A program made the position numbers and the translations under genes. From NCBI RefSeq assembly GCF_900497805.2, contig NW_020954610.1, forward strand, positions 20,777,873-20,841,872: DNA of 64,000 nt. The letters are read 5' to 3'. Of the stretch, positions 58,621-64,000 are shown piece by piece (position 1 is the first letter of the stretch; the number at the start of each line of letters is the position of its first letter). This DNA comes from Vombatus ursinus. Taxonomy: Eukaryota; Chordata; Mammalia; Diprotodontia; Vombatidae. The notes below the pieces were generated by a model. It was not told where the DNA came from. It was given only the letters and a program-made list of their open reading frames with translations, and did no database searches.

Positions 58621-58780
58621 AAAAAGAAAGAAAGAAAAAAGAAAGAAAGAAAGAAACAAAAAGGAAAACAGCACTTTTCAGTCTGTGTTCAGGTAATATC
58701 AGTTCATTCTGTAGAAGCAGATAGCATGTTTCATCATGCATCCCTTGGGATTGCATGAATTAGCATTTTAAACATTCTAT
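58245..58780 (-). mobile_element. L1 LINE 3' end, antisense, with expanded purine tract
   Basis: 'cccccaattacatgttaaaa', 'ttgaacatttttttaaag', 'gtaatccgacatatgttaca' and 'cattggtcatttggtg'-like sequence, then after the microsatellite 'agatagcatgtttcatcatg' and 'ccttgggattgcatgaatt', match the marsupial L1 3' UTR in reverse. It is a subfamily different from the L1s at 8, 14 and 27 kb. It is 5'-truncated at about 58780. Confidence 0.8.
58471..58656 (+). repeat. 186-nt uninterrupted purine tract: (GA)n, (GGAA)n, (GAAA)n
   Basis: There is no pyrimidine from 58471 to 58656 on the plus strand. Three unit types succeed one another: GA, then AAGG, then AAAG. It grew at the A-rich purine stretch that L1 3' UTRs carry here. 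Open frames on both strands across it are artefacts. Confidence 0.98.
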
Positions 58781-59190
58781 GCACTAGACCTAAAGAAAAT
58801 CTTTTGGGAATTAGGACAGGCAAATATTCTACGTACATCTTTATTGTAAGATTCTGTATTAGAATCAAATTTCCCCATGATAGGGAGTTTTTAGTTAGGT
58901 CACCATATTTGTATTTAAGCTAATATTTCCTGAGAGTAGTTCATACATATTTTAGTCTTATACATAAGATTAGTAAATCTTTTTTTCTTATTAAGATAAT
59001 TATTATTTTTATTTTTCAAGTAATAACTTCTAAACATTAAACAGTTGATCCCACCACTCCTACACTCCATTGACCAAATTTAAAAAAAAAACAAAACTGA
59101 AAAACTTGTCCTTCATTGCATATCTACATATGCTGGAAAAACAAATTCTCACATTAGCCATCTACCCCCTCTCCCTCCACTGTTGTCTTC
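58781..59190. other. Unassigned stretch, possibly older L1 3' sequence
   Basis: 59010-59160 has an A-rich patch and 'attctcacattagccatct', faintly like L1 3' UTR in reverse. It is not enough to call. Confidence 0.3.
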
Positions 59191-59194
59191 TCCC

Positions 59195-59315
59195 ATAGAC
59201 TATAAGCTTCTTGAGGGCAGGAACAATTTTTTGCCTCTTTTTGTATCTCCAGTGCTTAACACAGTGTTGGGTACATAGTAGGTACTTAATCAATGTTTAT
59301 TGATTGATTGAAGGA
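59195..59315 (+). mobile_element. L2 LINE 3' end, sense
   Basis: 'ctataagcttcttgagggca', 'tgtatctccagtgcttaaca', 'tacatagtaggtacttaat' and 'atgtttattgattgattga' form a well-preserved L2 3' terminus with its TGATTGA-type terminal repeat. Confidence 0.9.
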
Positions 59316-59604
59316 GAGATTTATGTGCGATTTGATAGGGCAAATCAATCAAAATCAATTATTTACAACTTCTACAATTTCCCTATTTACTAGACAGTTC
59401 TGTGCAGAATTGCAGGTACTTCCCCATTACAGATTATAAAGTTCCCTTCCTAGAAGTCCATCAGTATTTTTCATAACTATTAAATAAATCACTATTTAAA
59501 TTCGGCATCATTTAGTCCTTTTTGTGTTGTGTTAGGGTGCAGGGAGAATGATCCTATATTTCTTCATCTAATATTTCTTCTATCTTCTACTGCTATGAAA
59601 ACCT
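59316..59604. other. Unassigned stretch
   Basis: Nothing is recognised. Confidence 0.4.
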
Positions 59605-59735
59605 TTATCTCTCCAGTCAACAGACATTTACTAAATGCTATGTGTCAGGCATTTTTGTAAGTGCTGGGGATTCAAAGAAAGACAAATTTCTGTCCTTGTC
59701 CTCAAACAACACGGAAAAGACAACATGTGAATTAT

Positions 59736-59937
59736 CTATACACATATGCATGTATGTGTATGTGTTCATATGTGTATATACACATGTTTATATATACATG
59801 TGCGTATAGATGCACATATACATGCATACACACATATACACACGTGTATTGCACACATGTATATGCATACATATATACACGCACACATATACATACGTAC
59901 ATATATACACACGTGTGTGTATATGTGTATACACACA
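59736..59937. repeat. TG/CA/TA alternating microsatellite, about 200 bp
   Basis: This is almost entirely alternating purine-pyrimidine sequence with ACGT and TGCA interruptions ('cacgtgtattgcacacatg'). Cys/Tyr/His-rich open frames on both strands here are artefacts of the repeat. Confidence 0.96.
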
Positions 59938-59944
59938 TTTTCCA

Positions 59945-60117
59945 TTGCCTGGATAGTTGTTGTTATTGTTCATCCTTCCTTCTTGAAGAGGACCATCGAC
60001 ATCATGAGGTACAGTCCTGACTTGCATCTGAACTAGATTTAAGAGAGGCAGAATTGTGCAAAGTCATTAGCCTCACTCCCTCTTCCAGAGTCACCAAAGT
60101 CCAGTGGCAAAACAAAT
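59945..60117 (+). mobile_element. SINE-like repeat derived from RTE 5' region
   Basis: 'gttgttgttattgttcatcc', 'cttgaagaggaccatcgaca', 'agagaggcagaattgtgca', 'cttccagagtcaccaaagtc' and 'cagtggcaaaacaaatatc'. The last two blocks match 11.40-11.45 kb next to the RTE endonuclease. It is inserted in an L2. The RTE origin is inferred from the shared block. Confidence 0.7.
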
Positions 60118-60403
60118 ATCAGGTCATAATCTCAGTGGGAAAGTACTAGCATTTGGTATACCAGGTAAGGCCTTTTGAATAAGATAATATATGAGTCTTA
60201 CAGAAAGCAAAGGAAGTTATGTAGATGAAGGAAGGAAGGAAAGAATTCCAAATATAAGGACAGGCACTATGCAAGCATAGACTCAAGAGATAGAATGTCA
60301 TGTTCAAGGAACAATAAGTAAGGCAGTGTAACTAGATTATAGAGTATGGAGAGAAGTAAAATACAAGTCTAGAAAGCTAAGGAACCAGATTTTAAAGGGC
60401 TTT

Positions 60404-60560
60404 AATTTTATTATTTATTATTTATTATATTTATATATTATATATATTTATATATTATATATAATGACCACAAAATGACCAATATGGAAATTTATGGTAA
60501 TTTATATATTATATATATTTATGTTATTATTAATATTAAATTATTTATTAATTTAATATT
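60404..60560. repeat. AT-rich (TTTA/TATA)n tract
   Basis: It is nearly pure A/T with self-complementary TATATAATATATA-type segments on either side of a short unique core ('gaccacaaaatgaccaatat'). This could fold into cruciforms. It interrupts the L2. Confidence 0.9.
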
Positions 60561-60810
60561 GATCTTGGACACTTAGAGTTTATTAAGTGTGTATTGGGCC
60601 AGGGGGTGGGGAAGAGATGTTTTGAGGAGTGGATTACATACTCAGATCTTTACTTTAAGGAAATTACTTTGGAAGCTTGGTAGTAGTTAGATAGAGATAG
60701 GAAGATTCTTGAAGTAGGGAGACCAATTAGAAGGCATTTGCTTTAGTCCATGAAAGGTGGTAAAGGTGCATAGTAGGGTGGTGGCTGTGTGAGTGAACCT
60801 ATTTATCCCC

Positions 60811-61011
60811 ATCACTCCATTTCCAAAGCTACCCTTTTAGGTAAGCCTCAGCTCACATTATTCTCTTGTACACAGTCTAATTTACAATCCAATTCTACTA
60901 CTATTCTTGACTATTCCTCAAACTTAACTCAAGCCTTTATATGTTTTATCAACTTATGACCCCATTCCTAAAATACATTTCATCATCTGTAGCTTTCAAA
61001 ATTCTTATCTT
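60811..61011. other. Unassigned stretch
   Basis: It is pyrimidine-rich. It may be L2 3' UTR in sense orientation ('catctgtagctttcaaaat') but is not firm. Confidence 0.3.
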
Positions 61012-61197
61012 AGAAAGCAGTGTTGTATAATTGGAAGAGCTCTGGATTTGGAATGGATGATGTACATTTCAATCCTAACTCTAACATTCCCTACTAACTT
61101 TATGACAAATCACTTTACTCTAAGTTCAAAATTTCTTGTCTTTAAAATGAAGGGTTTTGACTAGATGGCCTCTAAGATCTCTTAAAGCAATACATTT
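61012..61197 (+). mobile_element. MIR3-type SINE, sense
   Basis: Head 'gcagtgttgtataattggaa', 'atttcaatcctaactctaac', core 'cttgtctttaaaatgaaggg' and CR1-like tail 'tttgactagatggcctctaa'. It is essentially full length. Confidence 0.78.
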
Positions 61198-61234
61198 CAC
61201 TTCAAGTACAGCTCCTGTGTCAACCTCCTCCTAG

Positions 61235-61400
61235 ACTTGGAGTCAAGGAAGACCTTAGCTCAAATACTCTCTTAGACTTCTATTTATTAGCTTTGTAACT
61301 AAAGTGCTTAACCTTTCTGAGCCTCAGTTTCTTCATCTATAAAATGGGAAAAATAATAGCATCTACTTCATAAGGTTATTGTGAAGATTAGGTAAGATTA
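61235..61400 (+). mobile_element. MIR/THER1-type SINE, sense
   Basis: 'gacttggagtcaaggaagac', 'ttctgagcctcagtttcttc', 'atctataaaatgggaaaaat' and 'catctacttcataaggttat' run in order. It is followed by a short GATA microsatellite (61404-61440). Confidence 0.82.
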
Positions 61401-61403
61401 GTT

Positions 61404-61440
61404 AGTTGATAGATACATAGATACATAGCTACATAGATAG
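61404..61440. repeat. (GATA/CATA)n microsatellite
   Basis: 'gatagatacatagatacat' units directly follow the MIR tail. Confidence 0.85.
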
Positions 61441-61609
61441 AAACTGTTTTGCAACCCATAAGGAACTACATAAATACAATTGTTGTATTTATGTTGTAGC
61501 AGTATTATTATAGTCCTGAAGACTTAGCTTATCTCCCCAATTGTTAATGCTCTCTTTCCTCAAATTACCCTGTCTTTACTTAATTACATATATATTTTAT
61601 TCCCTACAA

Positions 61610-61712
61610 TAGAATGTCAGATTGTTTTAGGGCAGAAGAAGAAAAAATTTTTTGTGAACCCAGTGCCTAGCACAGTGATACTTTACCAGTGTTTTTTAAT
61701 TGGATTGATTAG
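61610..61712 (+). mobile_element. L2 LINE 3' end, sense
   Basis: 'aatagaatgtcagattgttt', 'aacccagtgcctagcacagt' and a diverged terminus 'tttttaattggattga'. Confidence 0.75.
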
Positions 61713-61737
61713 AACTCATGGCACTAGAAGCATAGAA

Positions 61738-61998
61738 TAATAATACTAACTGACATTTATATAGTGCCCACTCTGTGCCAGGCATTATACTAAGCACTTT
61801 ACAAATATCTCATTTGATCTCAAAACAACCCTGCGAGGTAGGTGCAATTATTATTCCCATTTCACAGATGAGGATACTGAGGCAAACAGGGCTTAAGTAA
61901 CTTTTCCAGGATCAAGCAACAAGTGTCTGAGGTAAAATTTGTACTCAGGTCCTCCTGACTCCAGGACTAGCATTCTATCTACTGTGTTACACAGCTGA
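61738..61998 (-). mobile_element. MIR/THER1-type CORE-SINE, antisense, near complete
   Basis: 'ataatactaactgacattta', 'tctgtgccaggcattatact', 'ccctgcgaggtaggtgcaat', 'cagatgaggatactgaggca' and 'caggtcctcctgactccagg' cover the complete element in reverse order. Confidence 0.92.
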
Positions 61999-61999
61999 A

Positions 62000-62715
62000 C
62001 ATTATACTTAACAATTTTTACTTCCTTTAATTTCTTGACTTATTATATCATTCAGGAAGTCTGACATTTCTTCTTTGTGTAGATAACAGTGGCTATAGAT
62101 AAAAGAATTGTAGATGACAGATTCCCAAAGAATAATAGTGTAATAGTTTAATCAGAGTCCAGAAATTCCCCCAAGGTAAGATTCACACAGGTTACACCTA
62201 CACCTCCCCAAATAGTTAATTTGAAAGCATATTTCATTGAATTAACTGGCTGTGTTGGTGAAATTCAGACAGAGGCTAAGTGACTTTTTGTATCAGTTCA
62301 AATCAATTACTGAACTTCTGTTGGCCTGTGTAAAATTGACCTTACTTTATAAAAGATCTGGGGTTGGGGAGGGAAAGGGTTGTAGCATTTCCAATGTCAG
62401 CAGACAGCACTCACAAAAGTATGACAAAATTATACTATAATGACTGAAATGTGAATTATTATTTTTAGAAGAATTAAGATTAGCTTGATGTATAAATATA
62501 TATAGAACATATTTCAGTAGTCAGAGTGCCTGGTAATTTTCAGTTTGCAACAAAATGCAAGCAACTGATCAAGACAAGATTAATTTGCATTGTCTCTGTG
62601 GTGATTAAGGAAGTTGTTAGAATAATGAAATATGGGCCTTTTAGTTGTGAAGCATTTCTACGATGGTACATAAGAAATTCATTTTTTTGTTTGGTCTGTG
62701 ATGGAGCTTAAGACT
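62000..62715. other. Unassigned stretch
   Basis: No family is recognised. Frames of about 60 codons near 62252 and 62526 have no features. Confidence 0.45.
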
Positions 62716-62718
62716 ATA

Positions 62719-62850
62719 TACAGTTTGTCCCAAAAGTCTGAGTGCAGTTTTGAACTTTAATAATTTCAAAAGCATAAATATTATAAATGTACAAAAGGCA
62801 AAATTTGAAAGATTGAATTATTGAAAAATCTAAAATATTGATATAGTTAA
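62719..62850 (+). mobile_element. Possible Tc1/mariner-type terminus (tentative)
   Basis: After a TA dinucleotide the sequence begins 'cagtttgtcccaaaagtctg' then 'agtgcagttttgaacttta'. This resembles mariner terminal inverted repeats of the 'ctgtcccaaaagt' type. No matching inverted end and no transposase frame follow, so at best it is a truncated end. Confidence 0.4.
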
Positions 62851-63005
62851 TTTCTGAACTTTTTAAAAACTTTCATTAGCTGATGTTCAGTTACTTGAAG
62901 CATTGCACTTAAAATCCTAATCTTAAAATGATAAAAAGAATAAGGTTTTGATGCATCCATGACAGTTTCGATGTGACCTTATAAGAAAAAAAAAATCTAG
63001 GAAAG

Positions 63006-64000
63006 ACTTTTAGGAGCCAAAATAGCAGAGTAAGAAGTAAGTTCCCCTCACCCTTCCTTACTGACCTCTAAAAACCCAGAAAATATCACCCCAGGAAAAA
63101 CCTTGAAAGAGCTGAGCCGGCAGAAAGACACGGTGTAGCAAACTTGTAGCTCAGGAAATTTGGACGATTAATGGGAAAGGTACTTCTAGCTCTGGTGGAA
63201 GGGGAGTAGTACAAGATGGGACATATCCCAGCAAGCCAGCAGCAAGCCCCACCTCAGCAAACCAGGGAAAGATGCTGAGTCCCAGTGTGGTGGTGCAGGC
63301 AAGCGACAACACTATGAACCCTAAGTGCTTTGGCACAGGCAGGGGAATTGGTAGACTCCAGCTTGGAAAACCACCATGCATGTTGACCAGAATCCTTCAT
63401 CAGCCAAATCTTCCAGTGCTTCAAAGTATCCTGAGTGAGCAGATGTCCTCCAGGGGCCAGATCCCCCACCACCACCCCAAAAGCTTCAGTGCTGTTGAAT
63501 TTAGTTCAGCACCAGATAAGCTGCCAGACATCTACAGCCTCCAGGTGCCAGCACCTGAGGCCCCAGCACACAAAGTCAAGGCCCAGGTACTTGGACCCCA
63601 GCACAAGACACTTGGATCGGTGCCCCTTGTGCTCCAGCAGGAGAGTTCAAATGGAAAAGCCAAGAAAAAGGAAACCACCATGAGAAAAAAAGCAGAAACG
63701 GACAATGACCATAGATTCTTACTATGGGGACAGGGAGGATCAAAACACAAATTCAGAAGGGGACAACATTGTCAATATATGCATACCTGAAATGACAAAG
63801 GGGAATGTGAACTGGTCTCAAATCCAAAAAGCCTTCTTGGGAGAGCTCTAGGAAAATTTTAAAAGTCAAATAAGAGAGGTAGGGGAAAAATTAGAAAAAG
63901 AAATGAGAGGTATGCAAGAGAGAATCAAAAACTTGGAAAAGGAAGGACAACAATTGACTGTAGAAAACAAGTCCTTAAAAATACAATTGGTGAAATGGAA
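63006..64000 (+). mobile_element. L1 LINE 5' end (5' UTR and start of ORF1), cut by window edge
   Basis: The 5' start 'ttaggagccaaaatagcaga' is homologous to the L1 at 39842. The 5' UTR runs through 'gacctctaaaaacccagaaa' to about 63660. The same subfamily as the 39.8 kb L1 is likely, as both the 5' UTR and the ORF1 N-terminus align. The rest lies beyond the window. Confidence 0.9.
63660..64000 (+). pseudogene. L1 ORF1 N-terminal part, partial and broken
   Basis: Translation blocks 'YYGDREDQ'-like, 'NVNWSQIQKAFLGEL' (then a stop), 'NFKSQIREVGEKLEKEMRGM', 'QERIKNLEKEGQQLTVENKS' and 'LKIQLVKW' form the start of the ORF1p coiled coil. One stop near 63851 and an upstream frame break are visible. 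The C-terminal domains are outside the window. Confidence 0.85.

Larger units (their letters stand above)
59605..60810 (-). mobile_element. L2 LINE 3' end, antisense, interrupted three times
   Basis: The terminus complement 'tgtgtcaggcatttttgtaa' and 'ttctgtccttgtcctcaaac' lie left of a microsatellite (59736-59937) and an RTE-derived repeat (59945-60117). It then resumes with 'atctcagtgggaaagtacta', 'tgttcaaggaacaataagta' and 'agattttaaagggcttta', is broken by an AT-rich tract (60404-60560), and continues 'ggagaccaattagaaggca' to about 60810. Confidence 0.78.

Noticed and set aside
58421-58758. Long Arg/Glu/Lys-rich and Ser/Leu/Phe-rich open frames on both strands
   Set aside because: They are translations of the polypurine microsatellite; all frames stay open because the repeat lacks stop codons.
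59661-60036. Cys/Tyr/His-rich open frames up to 119 codons
   Set aside because: They come from the TG/CA/TA microsatellite and have no domain; both strands are equally open.
60404-60560. Replication origin or matrix-attachment site in the AT-rich tract
   Set aside because: Composition alone is not evidence; it is explained as simple-sequence expansion inside an L2.

Overview
The window is mammalian nuclear DNA. It is AT-rich and intron- or desert-like: no run of exons, no CpG island and no convincing host coding sequence. The repeat spectrum points to a marsupial (metatherian). Marsupial-type L1 LINEs, ORF2-less half-L1 (HAL1) elements, RTE/BovB LINEs and tRNA-derived SINEs ending in a BovB-like tail lie beside old MIR/THER1, L2 and CR1/L3 remnants. 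HAL1 elements are known from the opossum lineage, so an opossum-like genome fits, but the species cannot be fixed from this window. All family names come from remembered consensus sequences; no database search was run.

Layout. 1-4.67 kb: old CR1, L2 and MIR fragments and a small hAT-type MITE. 4.67-11.83 kb: an antisense BovB 3' end, then an antisense RTE-type endonuclease LINE split by about 3.7 kb of L1 pieces, two of which form a head-to-head inverted repeat. 13.7-16.4 kb: L2, then a 5'-truncated antisense L1 with recognisable reverse transcriptase. 16.4-22.2 kb: mostly unassigned sequence with a candidate conserved non-coding block near 18.0-18.3 kb. 22.2-25 kb: a possible old LTR-type fragment, and a 266-bp segment present twice, the second copy inside an L2. 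25.3-26.9 kb: an L2 split by MIR, microsatellite and an L1 5' fragment. 27.26-36.05 kb: a near full-span antisense L1 into which a HAL1 inserted, with a perfect 16-bp target-site duplication (TSD). 36.7-39.8 kb: mostly unassigned. 39.84-46.54 kb: a sense-strand L1 interrupted by two more HAL1 copies, each with a TSD. 46.5-63 kb: old MIR, L2, CR1 and SINE fragments, a 7SL RNA pseudogene (48.6 kb), two candidate conserved blocks (51.9-52.3 and 55.4-55.7 kb), a 186-nt pure-purine tract and other microsatellites. 63.0-64.0 kb: the 5' end of another sense L1, cut by the window edge.

How the parts relate. L1 machinery probably mobilised both the L1 and the HAL1 copies. The three HAL1 TSDs all begin AAAAG, as expected for L1-type target-primed insertion. 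BovB shares its 3' tail with a tRNA-derived SINE in the same window, a parasite-host pair. The nesting gives relative ages: MIR, L2 and CR1 oldest, then RTE/BovB, then L1, then HAL1. No complete, functional-looking gene or element is present.
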